In this document: in pieces, positions 10,382 through 19,461 of the stretch
Layout of the letters: every line of letters begins with the position of its first letter
How positions within the stretch are numbered: the first letter of the stretch is position 1
Assembly: GCA_937625935.1 (NCBI GenBank)
Contig: OW569347.1
Span: 434,001 to 498,000 of the forward strand
Length of the DNA stretch: 64,000 nucleotides
Direction: 5' to 3'
From: Tetramitus jugosus
Taxonomy: Eukaryota; Heterolobosea; Eutetramitea; Acrasida; Vahlkampfiidae
The notes under the pieces: model-generated
Database searches by the model: none
What the model saw: the letters and a program-made list of their open reading frames with translations, nothing else
Told to the model about the DNA's origin: nothing
Program-made: the position numbers and the translations under genes

Positions 10382-11761
10382 ATGATTAGCGCTGTATTGA
10401 TTCTTAACGCAAGAGGACACGTTCTCATCTCTAGAGCTTACAGAGATAATGTTGACCCGTATGTGTGCACACATCATGATTACTTTTGGCCCCCAAAAAC
10501 AACAACAACAATTCTCACCTTTTTTTTCATACTTAGACGTTCGATTGCTGGTGCTTTCAGAACTCAAATCATCTCTGCCAAGTTGGCTGATCGTTGTCCA
10601 GTCAAAACCATTGGTTCTGTCTCATTCATGTTTGTCAGATATGAAGAAATGTTTGTCTTGGCTGTAACCAAGCAGAATGCACACGCTGCACTTGTATTTG
10701 AATTTTTGCACAAGTTGATCTTTTTGTTGAAGAGTTATTTCGATGGAAAGTTGACTGAAGAGAGCTTGAAGGAAAACTTTGCTCTTGTTTATGAATTGTT
10801 GGACGAAATTGTTGATTTTGGTTATCCACAGAATTGTGAACCTGCTGTATTGAAACAGATTATTACGTCTGGAGGTATGAAGGAAATCAAGCCTCATGAA
10901 GTCTCCAAGGCATTGAAGGAGATTACAGGTGCTGTCTCATGGCGTAAGGACGGTATCAAGTACCGTAAGAATGAAGTCTTCTTGGATGTGATTGAGAGTG
11001 TAAATATGCTCATGTCACCAAAGGGATCTGTCTTGAGCAGTGATGTGTCCGGAAAGGTTCAAATGAAGTGCTTCTTGAGTGGTATGCCTGAATGTAAGTT
11101 TGGATTGAATGATAAGCTCATGCTTCAAAGTGAGAACAAGACTGCTTCTCGTAAGAGATACAAGGAGATTGATATTGATGATGTGACATTCCATCAATGT
11201 GTCAAGTTGGGTAAATTTGACAGCGATAGAACAATTTCCTTTGTGCCACCTGATGGTGAATTTGAGTTGATGAGATATCGTATTACTGACAACATTGTAC
11301 CACCATTCCGTTTATTGTCTCCAATTGTGAGAGAGGTCAGTAAGACCAGATTGGAAGTCCAAATTACAATCAAGTCCGTGTTCCATTCCCGATTGTTCGG
11401 TAAGAATGTGGTTGTGAAGATTCCAACTCCAAAGAACACTGCCAAGTGTAAGATGCACGTTGGAAGTGGAAAGGCAAAGTACAGAGCTGAGGAGAGTGCT
11501 ATCGTTTGGTCCATTAAGAGATTCCCAGGTGATACTGAATTGAGCTTGAGTGCTGAGGTTGAGCTCATTGCATCCACTCTGGAGCAAAGGAAGTGGAACC
11601 GTCCACCAATCTCCCTTGACTTCCAAGTTCCTATGTTTACTGCATCTGGTTTGCATGTCAGATTCTTGAAGGTCTACGAGAAGAAGTTCCAATATCAGGC
11701 TGTCAAGTGGGTGAGATACATCACTCAAGCTGGTAGCTACGAGAATCGTATCACCCAGTAA
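10382..11761 (+). CDS. AP2M1: AP-2 complex subunit mu (clathrin adaptor), two exons
   Basis: Exons 10382-10458 and 10537-11761 give 433 residues. The intron (GTATGT…CTTAG) is 78 nt and contains no in-frame stop, so the unspliced frame is also open. The longin-like N-terminal domain starts ISAVLILNARGHVLISRAYRDNVDP and continues after splicing as RSIAGAF. The mu homology domain shows near-identity to the family: SWRKDGIKYRKNEVFLDVIESVNMLMSP (landmark only), VQMKCFLSGMPECKFGLNDK, PPDGEFELMRYR, RPPISLDFQVPMFTASGL and KWVRYIT. The subunit binds YxxPhi cargo signals and PIP2 during clathrin-mediated endocytosis. AP-2 is favoured over AP-1 mu by overall similarity to metazoan AP2M1. Confidence 0.95.
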   Translation: MISAVLILNARGHVLISRAYRDNVDPYVCTHHDYFWPPKTTTTILTFFFILRRSIAGAFRTQIISAKLADRCPVKTIGSVSFMFVRYEEMFVLAVTKQNAHAALVFEFLHKLIFLLKSYFDGKLTEESLKENFALVYELLDEIVDFGYPQNCEPAVLKQIITSGGMKEIKPHEVSKALKEITGAVSWRKDGIKYRKNEVFLDVIESVNMLMSPKGSVLSSDVSGKVQMKCFLSGMPECKFGLNDKLMLQSENKTASRKRYKEIDIDDVTFHQCVKLGKFDSDRTISFVPPDGEFELMRYRITDNIVPPFRLLSPIVREVSKTRLEVQITIKSVFHSRLFGKNVVVKIPTPKNTAKCKMHVGSGKAKYRAEESAIVWSIKRFPGDTELSLSAEVELIASTLEQRKWNRPPISLDFQVPMFTASGLHVRFLKVYEKKFQYQAVKWVRYITQAGSYENRITQ

Positions 11762-11789
11762 ATGTGTGTTATTTGCCACGGATAAACTA

Positions 11790-11806
11790 TTAAGGTGGCG
11801 GTCTAC
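11790..11806. repeat. Left terminal inverted repeat of the Fanzor element
   Basis: TTAAGGTGGCGGTCTAC, exactly complementary to the sequence at 14455-14471. The first 8 bases also pair with CACCTTAA at 11851-11858 inside the element. Confidence 0.9.
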
Positions 11807-11881
11807 TGTCGATCAAGCCATAATAAAAAAATTATGGTTTCCCGATAAGACACCTTAACGCTCCTACATAATCGGGATTTA
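11790..11881 (-). ncRNA. Candidate Fanzor guide-RNA (fRNA/omegaRNA) scaffold, 3' part
   Basis: Read on the minus strand, the segment from the Fanzor stop codon to the element end can form three helices. CCCGAT (11876-11871) pairs with ATCGGG (11846-11841). CCATAAT (11837-11831 as read) pairs with ATTATGG (11824-11818) around a T-rich loop. TTAAGGTG (11858-11851), lying in the first loop, pairs with CACCTTAA (11797-11790), giving a pseudoknot that ends at the element boundary. TnpB omegaRNAs and Fanzor fRNAs are known to derive from the 3' end of the gene, with the guide read from flanking DNA. Here the guide would come from positions below 11790. The 5' end of the RNA is not defined and may overlap the coding region. 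Confidence 0.6.
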
Positions 11882-13807
11882 CATAGCAGCTTGATGGAGT
11901 GAGCCTTGGAGGTGTTCCACCATTTTGATTAATTCTTTTGCGACCTTTTTCTTCCTCTTGAAGGCATCGGGACGTGACTGTCCATCCATTTCTGTTCTCA
12001 GTAGATGGAGCATGTTCTTGGCCGCATTGATGTCTCTGTTGTGAGTCACTAAACATTTAGTGGTTGCACACTGTTTAACTCCTCGGACGACAGAGACATT
12101 CAACGTTCCATTCTTGTCTATTCTCTTATGCTTGACTGGCTTCATGTGAGAATGGCAATGATGACATTTCTGACTTGTCATGAACTCGTCGATCATTTTC
12201 ACTTTGAAGTGCTCATTCAACTTTTTCAATAGCTTTCCTTTTGGTGTTGGAGCATGTCCTTTGTAACAATGACCAAAGCCAGCATTGCCCATCCCAATTA
12301 ACATGCTTCTTCCATTTGCTCTCTTTCGAAAGTCATTCATAACATTGGCAATCGTCTTATCTCTCATTATATAGCTATCCCAATTCAGTCTCTTCACCTT
12401 TGGGGTGCAATAAAAATTCAACAAATCGTCCTCGACTTTCAATACAGAATTGATGTGTTCAAGGAACAGACCACTTGTTGGTACACCGGCCTGTTTGATT
12501 GAGTTTTGGAGTTCATCCAAGTTCTTCTCATTCATTTCGTTCCATTCTGCTTTGTATTTCAACAATCGCTTGGAGTTTTTTGAATGGTGGGACAGATGTC
12601 TATATGTTTTGTTAGACAACTCCCACTTCTTGCCATCTGAATCAACACAACTCACCAACGTAACAATACCCGGGTCAATCCCAACCAAATATTCAGCACC
12701 TTCGTTCATACTTGTTTCTTTCTTTCTCTTCTTTGCTTCTTTCTGGCCCTTGGATTCCTTTGCCTTATTGTTCTTGTGACTGCCAACGAGTTGATGTCTG
12801 AGAACAACAGAGGCCTGAATACCGTCAGTTCTGATTGAGTCGATTTGAATCTTCTTTGTTCCAACATTCAAACACTTGAGATTGTATTTCAATTCAATGG
12901 GTTCAATTACTTGTACATTTCCCTTCTTTTGTCCTCCTGGTTTCTTCTTCTGTTGGAGCATGTCTATCAGGTCCGTTGTACCTATCTCCATGCATCTACA
13001 TTTAAAGTGGGACAAGGGCAACAATGCAAATGATTTAGTTCCATTGCCAATCAGAAACTGTTGAGCATGCCAGTAAAACTTCAGCATGTTATTGGTGTTG
13101 TTGTTCACAAACGATTCATCAATCACTTCGTCGGTTTCAGCACCAACAAGTGTTCGAACCTCTTGGATCAACACAGGAATAGTCTCTATCAACTCTTTTG
13201 GAGGCAGTTTGACAAAATCATAAACTGGAGTGACGAATGTCAACTTTCTGATGATGTATTCTACGACTCTTCTGTATTCAGACCTTGGTTTTGATTGACC
13301 ATTGTGCAATTGATTCATCCTCACTCTCAAATACTTTCTCAGTCTTTGTTCCAATGTGAACTTGAGCATGTTAGAAATATTGACATTGAGAGACTTTGCA
13401 ACGTAATTGATGGATTTGGATAACTTCTCACAAATCTTCCTTAGCTTGATTGTTACGTCATCCATGTTGACTGACCCGTTGATGAGGTTGACATTATCGT
13501 CTCTTGTCTTCGACTTGCGTCCAAACAACACTGAACCGATTCGTTGAATAAATCCTTGATTCAAGAGAGGGATATCACAATTGTTCTCCAAGTGCCTCAA
13601 AACAAATATGTTTATAAATCTTGTGAGTCGAAGAGCAATCCTTGTAATCTCCAGAGCTTGAGTTTGTATGATTGGTAACAGAGTTGGATGATGCAACAAT
13701 AGAGACTTCAGACCGACCTTGACCACGTAATGTGATGAGTATTCATCCTTTTTGACAGTCTCTCTCTTTCTCTTTCTCTTGCCGTCCTTAGGCACGCCTC
13801 GTGGCAT
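11879..13807 (-). CDS. Fanzor: eukaryotic TnpB-like RNA-guided endonuclease
   Basis: 642 residues, single exon, starting MPRGVPKDGKRKRKRE with a strongly basic N-terminus that may serve nuclear import. The C-terminal half is a RuvC-like nuclease. RuvC-I is LVGIDPGIVTLVSC with Asp378. The RuvC-II strand reads LIGMGNAGFGH (503-513), where TnpB would carry its catalytic Glu. A Glu (E541) stands in MIDEFMTSQKC, the place where Fanzors are reported to have relocated that residue. The zinc ribbon uses C548, C551, C580 and C585, and RuvC-III is THNRDINAAKN with Asp592. All catalytic and metal residues are present and the frame is intact, so the enzyme looks functional. TnpB/Fanzor proteins cut DNA next to a short target-adjacent motif using an RNA from their own 3' end. 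Related enzymes from Naegleria have been studied experimentally as far as I recall. Confidence 0.93.
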   Translation of the reverse strand: MPRGVPKDGKRKRKRETVKKDEYSSHYVVKVGLKSLLLHHPTLLPIIQTQALEITRIALRLTRFINIFVLRHLENNCDIPLLNQGFIQRIGSVLFGRKSKTRDDNVNLINGSVNMDDVTIKLRKICEKLSKSINYVAKSLNVNISNMLKFTLEQRLRKYLRVRMNQLHNGQSKPRSEYRRVVEYIIRKLTFVTPVYDFVKLPPKELIETIPVLIQEVRTLVGAETDEVIDESFVNNNTNNMLKFYWHAQQFLIGNGTKSFALLPLSHFKCRCMEIGTTDLIDMLQQKKKPGGQKKGNVQVIEPIELKYNLKCLNVGTKKIQIDSIRTDGIQASVVLRHQLVGSHKNNKAKESKGQKEAKKRKKETSMNEGAEYLVGIDPGIVTLVSCVDSDGKKWELSNKTYRHLSHHSKNSKRLLKYKAEWNEMNEKNLDELQNSIKQAGVPTSGLFLEHINSVLKVEDDLLNFYCTPKVKRLNWDSYIMRDKTIANVMNDFRKRANGRSMLIGMGNAGFGHCYKGHAPTPKGKLLKKLNEHFKVKMIDEFMTSQKCHHCHSHMKPVKHKRIDKNGTLNVSVVRGVKQCATTKCLVTHNRDINAAKNMLHLLRTEMDGQSRPDAFKRKKKVAKELIKMVEHLQGSLHQAAM

Positions 13808-14454
13808 AATGTTATTGTATTTGTTGTGTGTTGTATTTGTTGTGTGAGTTGAATCAAACAGCGAAAAAGACAGCGCTTTTTAAACCGAGGTAGATGGCCG
13901 TTGCCGTTGTAAAGACAGTCTCAACGGAAATTTTTACAACTGCACCAATTCCGCAGCTTAGAGGAAACTGAGATTTAGACAACAGAAAGATGACGTTACT
14001 CGTTGGCAAATGCTTTCTTTGCAATTTCTTCTTGGGTGGTTCAATCTCGCGTCTTGAAAGAAAACGTCCATCGTCCATCCTCTGAACCAATACACACAAC
14101 AACCGAAATCATCTACTGGAGGAGACTCCAATATGAAACTCTACCAAGTATTGCATCTTTGACTCAGAACTTGTTTAATGACAACGTGTGGATGACTCAT
14201 CATCCAAGTGTGTTTTTGTATTCTCCAGAGAGATTCAATGTTCCTGTCAACTAGCCCAAATAAAGAAGCCCGAACCTCCGCCGCAGAGAAATCACAAAGC
14301 ACGAAAGTGTTGCTTGTAACCGAGAATTCACAGTATTGTGGATGATTAACACTTGTGTATGGATTCTGATGTTTTTTGATCGACCCACATCTTGCTTCTT
14401 TTTTCTCAAACAAAAATCATGTTGTACGAGGAGCCCTATTTATACGAGGAGTTG
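13808..14454. other. Non-coding 5' part of the Fanzor element
   Basis: About 650 bp between the Fanzor start and the right repeat, presumably containing its promoter. A plus-strand frame at 14003-14254 (tail PSVFLYSPERFNVPVN) looks protein-like, but has no ATG and an upstream stop. A direct repeat TACGAGGAG occurs twice at about 14424-14450 next to the right end, which may be a binding site. Nothing else was recognised. Confidence 0.45.
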
Positions 14455-14471
14455 GTAGACCGCCACCTTAA
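14455..14471. repeat. Right terminal inverted repeat of the Fanzor element
   Basis: GTAGACCGCCACCTTAA, the exact reverse complement of 11790-11806. Confidence 0.9.
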
Positions 14472-14498
14472 TCGAACAATCTTTGTTTTTGTTGTTTC

Positions 14499-14687
14499 AT
14501 GTCCAGCGGCAATCAGAACAAGATTACATACACCATATTTACACTTTATTCTGATAATTTACAACGACATCCTTTGTCCATGGGTATAAACTGGAGGAGA
14601 ACTCTGCCAACTTATCATTCGATCACTTCTGAGATCATCCATTATTCGCCTGGCATTGGTCCAGAGGAGCGAACGACTGGCAAGTAA
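14499..14687 (+). CDS. Small hypothetical ORF, 62 aa
   Basis: ATG-initiated frame MSSGNQNKITYTIFTLYSDN… starting 28 bp beyond the right repeat of the Fanzor element. Its last 46 bp overlap, antisense, the end of the next gene. Codon choice looks plausible but no family is recognised. If real, its promoter would now include the inserted element. Confidence 0.35.
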   Translation: MSSGNQNKITYTIFTLYSDNLQRHPLSMGINWRRTLPTYHSITSEIIHYSPGIGPEERTTGK

Positions 14688-15538
14688 CGTTTTGGAATCA
14701 TCAGCTTTGATCCACATTGATTCGCTTGGAATCCCAGTGGCAACATCCTACCACATAATATCTTCTCGTTTGCCATGTAATACGGAATTAGTGGATATTC
14801 GCCCTTCTGCAGTTCCAACAAAATTTGCTTGTACTGCTGAATCTTCAAATCATTGACATGGTACTGAACAGTTGGGAAGCTGAACGCTTGGTCATACTCT
14901 TGACTTCTTCTGTTGCTTAATAATACATTGTTCATCCGTTGTTGTTGCATTGCCGTTCCATAGTTGTGCTGCGTGTTTTCACCTGAATTGTACGGTTCCA
15001 CGTGTTGTTTCTTTTGATGTTGTTGTTCCTCTCCTGTTGTTGCTGTACAACTTTCAGAGTAATAATAATGGTTGTCATGAGAGTGACTGAGTGCACTGCC
15101 ACCACCACTGCCATGATAACACGATGAAAGTAAAGACGACGATGAAGATGAAGATAGAGGTGTTGCGGCTGTTGCTGCCGACAATGACGATAATGAAAGT
15201 TCTTGAGGTGACTGCTGCTGCTGATGCTGCTGTTGTTGTCCATAGAGACTAAACATTTGTTGTGCCAGAATATCGAAAAGCTCTTGTCTTGTGATGCGAT
15301 CAAGGTGATTGGTTGTGTGACTTTGATCATAGTTGGCACGTTTATTCAACTGCACAGAATATTGTTGCTCATCACTGTGATGATATTCTTGTTGTTGTTG
15401 TTGTTGTAGCTGTTGTTGCTGTTGTTCATGGAACATGCACGTGTCTGAAAATCGTCTTTTTTTGGAGGGAGAGAGGTGGTTTCCATGGTTGTTGTGGTGA
15501 TGCTGTTGGTGGATGTGGTAAGGAGAGAAAGTGGACAT
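14642..15538 (-). CDS. Gln/His/Ser-rich hypothetical protein
   Basis: 298 residues from a clear ATG. Most is low-complexity Q, H and S sequence with PSKKRR near the N-terminus (possible nuclear signal). Two stretches look structured: HLDRITRQELFDILAQQMF around residue 80, and the C-terminal 75 residues containing VQYHVNDLKIQQYKQILLEL, GEYPLIPYYMANEKI and MIPKRYLP. I recognise no family. It could be a transcription-related protein judging by composition only. Confidence 0.7.
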   Translation of the reverse strand: MSTFSPYHIHQQHHHNNHGNHLSPSKKRRFSDTCMFHEQQQQQLQQQQQQEYHHSDEQQYSVQLNKRANYDQSHTTNHLDRITRQELFDILAQQMFSLYGQQQQHQQQQSPQELSLSSLSAATAATPLSSSSSSSLLSSCYHGSGGGSALSHSHDNHYYYSESCTATTGEEQQHQKKQHVEPYNSGENTQHNYGTAMQQQRMNNVLLSNRRSQEYDQAFSFPTVQYHVNDLKIQQYKQILLELQKGEYPLIPYYMANEKILCGRMLPLGFQANQCGSKLMIPKRYLPVVRSSGPMPGE

Positions 15539-15664
15539 GGCACCTCAAGTTGTGGATGGATGTGTGTTGTTGTTGTGTTTTTGTTGTGTTTTATTTTTGA
15601 TGTGCTGTGCGAGAAATTTCTTGAAAATTGAGTTTCTCCATACTTGGTAATTCTCGAGGAGATT

Positions 15665-16352
15665 TTAGGCGGGAGATGACAAAGTCTCACTCAACCACTC
15701 GAGTCCTTGAAGGAGTCCATCACCCGTTATAGCGCAACAGCATTGGACGTGATACTTTCGTTTACTTTGTAAGTGACTTAGGCCAAATTCTTTGGCGATC
15801 TCTGCGGGAGTGGCAGCACCTTCCAAGTCCTGCTTGTTTGCCAGAATCAGCAAGGAAAGTTTATCCATTCGAACATCTCCCAGAACAACTTCCAGTGCAT
15901 GTTTTGCTTCTTGAAATCTCTCTCGGTTCGATGAATCAAGAACAAATATTATCCCATTGACATCTTCATAGTAGTGTCTCCACAAGGTCCGTATTCTTTC
16001 CTGACCTGCAGGGTTGTTGTTTGTGACGATACAATCGGAAATGAAGAAAAACAAAAGAGAAACGTCGTGTGAGATTTGAAACATTACAATCAAATAGAGC
16101 CCTAAACAGGATCACATGAAAAACTGATAACAAACCTCCGACGTCCCAGACATTTAGTTTCAAGTTGTTCAATTCGATGCATTCACAATTGAATCCCAGT
16201 GTCGGTGTCGTCGACACATGCTGATTCAACTTTAAACTGTAGAGTATCGAAGTCTTTCCTGCATCGTCTAACCCCAGCATTAGAATCTTTGCTTCTCTGT
16301 CGTTAAACATGGAGGAAAGGGTTTTGAAAGGTTTTGCGATTGTTGTGCCCAT
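15665..16352 (-). CDS. ARF-like small GTPase, two exons
   Basis: Exon 1 is 16352-16136 and exon 2 is 16005-15665, giving 185 residues, the usual ARF/ARL size. The 130-nt intron (GTTTGT…TGCAG) falls between the Gly codons of the switch II WDVGGQ motif. Visible motifs are the N-terminal Met-Gly (possible myristoylation), P-loop GLDDAGKTS, switch I TTPTLGFN, WDVGGQERIRTLWRHYY, guanine-binding NKQDL and CAITGDGL. ARF-family GTPases recruit effectors to membranes in a GTP-dependent way. The exact ARL subfamily is not assigned. A longer upstream frame begins only with TTG and was not used. Confidence 0.92.
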
Positions 16353-16964
16353 GATAGCAAGGGATCTCTTCTTTAATTGTTCTCGTTCTTGTTGTGTTTG
16401 TACTTGGTTGGTCACCAAAGTCGTTGGAAGCTCTGTGTCACAAAACAAAACACAATAGATTAATAAAAGCAGAGTTCAAAAAGTATTTGAGATGACCACT
16501 TGATAAATACATACACTGGAGGAGGAGATCCGTTAGGTATTGTTTGTTTTTGTGCGTGCAAGAGTCAGATTTTCTTCCTCTCTAAAGTCTTTTGTTTGAA
16601 AGGGTTCCTTGTGTGTCTGTTTGTTGGTCCGACTGAGATTCGCTCAAAGCTAAAAACGCCATTTCAAGTGCCACGACAGATTCAGTTACAATTTTACGAT
16701 ACAACCACCAAACAAAGGAAAAAATGATGGATGAAACAATACTGCTATGAACACTAAACCACCATGGCACCTCTCATGCTTTAGCACCAGTGTTGCCAGA
16801 CCAAACATCCGCGGGCTTTGTTAGCACCCCAAAATAACTTGCCAGGAAAATTGGAGAAATTTGTCAATCCAATCTAATCCAAATTCTGATCATCAGCACA
16901 AGGAGAAAAAACAAACAACAAAAAATAAACAAGCCACACCTATTTTACTGTATCATAACACAAC
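16353..16964. promoter_or_regulatory. Divergent intergenic region
   Basis: About 0.6 kb between the divergent ARF-like GTPase and beta-oxidation genes. The 40 bp before the start at 16965 are A-rich, a plausible 5' UTR. No convincing gene or RNA was seen. Confidence 0.4.
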
Positions 16965-19433
16965 ATGACGACTGCTACCGAACAGAGAAGGCAACAAGTT
17001 TTGTTGGGTCACTTGAGACCTCAATCAACTCAGACTGCACAAGCCAATGATATCAGTCATCATAGCTTTAATAATACTGATGTTGATCAGTTGTTGTTGC
17101 CTAGTGTCACATCTAGTGAACACCCTGAACAAGTTTGTAATCGTTGCTTGTGATTCTTTTTTGTTGTTGTTGTACAGCGCACTCACTCATGACATTGTTC
17201 AATTATTGTGATCTGTATTCGTTCATTCATTTATACTTGTTTACTGCAGAGAGTGTCCTATTCTGTTGTGTGTCACGAACCATCTTCTGTTCACGTGGCC
17301 GTACTGACATTGCACTCTGCTCCTGTGAATGCGTTGAGTGATGAGATGATGGATGCGATTCGTGCTCAGCTCGAGAGAGCATGGAACGATTCTTCTGTAA
17401 AGGCAATTGTCCTCTGTAGCTCCATTCCCGGTTTCTTTGTAGCTGGTGCCGATATTGCTCAAATTATGAAGAAGCAGCAAAAGGGAGGTGGTGCTGACTC
17501 CAAGGATGAAAACTTTGCAAAGTTTTTGCACTTGAACAATGGATTGATGAACAAGATTGAAGCTGGACCAAAGCCAACTGTTGCTGCCATTCACGGTGTT
17601 GCACTTGGTGGTGGTCTAGAGCTCGCAATGGCCTGTAATGCAAGAGTCTGTTCTCCAGAGAGTCGATTAGGTCTTCCAGAGCTCAATCTAGGAATTATTC
17701 CAGGATTCGGTGGTACACAGAGACTTCCAAGATTGATTGGTGTGCAAAAGGCGCTTGAAATGATGATTTCATCAGTTCCTATCCCTGGTAAGGTTGCTGA
17801 GCAACTCAAATTGGTTGACAAGTTGGTGGATGGTGCCTCTGTGTTGCAGACTGCGATTGATCTTGCCTCCCAGATTGCTCTATTCAAGTACAAGAGAACA
17901 AGAGCATTGCACATTAACAACAGACTTGAGTCACCTGACAAGTTGAAGTTCATTTTGGATAAGGCCGAGGCTGATGCCAAGAAACTTTACTCTCAATTGC
18001 CTCACGTGCAAGCATGTATCAATGCAGTGAAGGCCGGTTTGGAGTTCAATGGAGAAGTCGGATTGGACACTGAGGGAGCAGAGTTCTTGCGCGTGTGTGA
18101 TGGACCAGTGTCCAAGGGCATGATTCACTTCTTCTTTGCCGAGAGAGCCACTGGCAAAGTTCCATCCATGGGTAACGTCACTGGAAAGAAGATTTCCAAG
18201 TTGGGTATCATTGGTGGAGGTACAATGGGATCAGGCATTGCTATTGCTGCCTTGAGTGCTGGAATTGAAGTTACTCTGAAGGAAATCAATGATCAGGCAT
18301 TGCAAGCCGGTGTGAAGAGAGTCATGGATGTGTTGAATAGTAGACTGCAGAGAAAGAAGCTCAGTCAGCAACAATACGATAAAATGACCAGATTATTCAA
18401 AGCACAGACATCATACGATGGCTTCAAGGAGCTAGATATGGTTATCGAGGCTGTTTTGGAAATTGTGCCATTGAAGCAAAAGATTTTCCAAGAGATGGAG
18501 CAACAATGCAACAAGGATTGCATCCTTGCTTCTAACACATCAACCATTGACTTGGACCAGATTGGTGCATCCGTACAGTCAAAGGATCGTATTATTGGAC
18601 TTCATTTCTTCTCACCTGCTCATGTTATGCCACTGTTGGAGATTATTAGAACAGACAAAACAGCTGCAAGCACCATTGCTACTTCCTTGAATTTCGCAAA
18701 ACAAATCAGAAAGACACCTGTCGTTGTTGGAAACTGTCCTGGATTCCTCGTGAATAGAACCTTCTATCCATATGGAGAAGCTGCTCACTACTTGGTTGAT
18801 AGTGGTGTTGATTTGTATCAAATTGATAAGGCAATGCAAAAGTTTGGATTCAGAGTTGGTCCTTTCCTGATGAATGATATCGCCGGTGTTGATGTGATCA
18901 ACTTTGCCTTCAAGTCAATGAGTGAACCATTCAAGAACCGCACATACCCAGTATATTTGAATCAATTGTTGGTAGAAGCAAAGAGATTGGGTCAGAAGAC
19001 TGGATCAGGTAACTACAAGTTTGATAACAATACTGGCAGACCAACTCCTGATCCTGAGATTAGAAAGTTCATTGAACAAGCTAGAAAGATGTCAGGTAAC
19101 CCACCTCTCATTTCAGGCTTGTCCGATCAACAAATTGTTGAATATCTATTGTTCCCAACAGTGAATGAGGCATTGAGAGTAGTAGAGGAGGGACACGTTT
19201 ACCGAGTGTCTGACGTTGATGTTGCATGTACAATGGGTATGAACTTCCCAAGACACTATGGTGGTCTAATCAAATGGGCAGACACTGTTGGAGCAAAGTA
19301 CATTGCTGAAACTCTCGATAGATTGGCCAAAGAGAGTGGCCAGAAGATGTTTGAGCCATGTAACTATTTGAGACAATGCGCAAACTCTGGCGCTTCCTTG
19401 TACTCCATTGATAAGAAACTGATGAGCAAGTAA
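16965..19433 (+). CDS. Peroxisomal bifunctional enoyl-CoA hydratase / 3-hydroxyacyl-CoA dehydrogenase with PTS2, two exons
   Basis: Exons 16965-17132 and 17250-19433 give 783 residues. Exon 1 supplies a peroxisomal targeting signal 2, RRQQVLLGHL at residues 8-17, matching the R-[LVIQ]-x-x-[LVIHQ]-x-x-[HQ]-[LA] pattern. The crotonase domain shows the oxyanion-hole motifs FVAGADIAQI and HGVALGGGLELAMACNARV, and the catalytic-Glu region GLPELNLGIIPGFGGTQRLP. The dehydrogenase follows with the NAD motif LGIIGGGTMGSGIA, NTSTIDLDQI, GLHFFSPAHVMPLLEI and NCPGFLVNR. It performs steps two and three of fatty acid beta-oxidation. The C-terminus KLMSK is not a PTS1. The intron separates the targeting peptide from the enzyme. 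Confidence 0.93.
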
Positions 19434-19461
19434 ATAAATTATGTTTTTACAGTCGAAATAG

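Larger units (their letters stand above)
11790..14471 (-). mobile_element. Fanzor-bearing DNA element with 17-bp terminal inverted repeats ending in TTAA
   Basis: A perfect 17-bp inverted repeat (TTAAGGTGGCGGTCTAC) bounds 2682 bp of DNA that starts 28 bp after the AP-2 mu stop codon. The only large gene inside is the Fanzor nuclease. No DDE or serine transposase is visible, so the element is probably non-autonomous or mobilised in trans. If TTAA is the duplicated target, the repeat proper is 13 bp; TTAA duplication is known for piggyBac-type elements. TnpB-like genes are known passengers of several eukaryotic DNA transposon superfamilies. Confidence 0.85.

Noticed and set aside
12450-13294. 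Plus-strand frames inside the Fanzor gene
   Set aside because: Antisense to an intact coding sequence with clear motifs.
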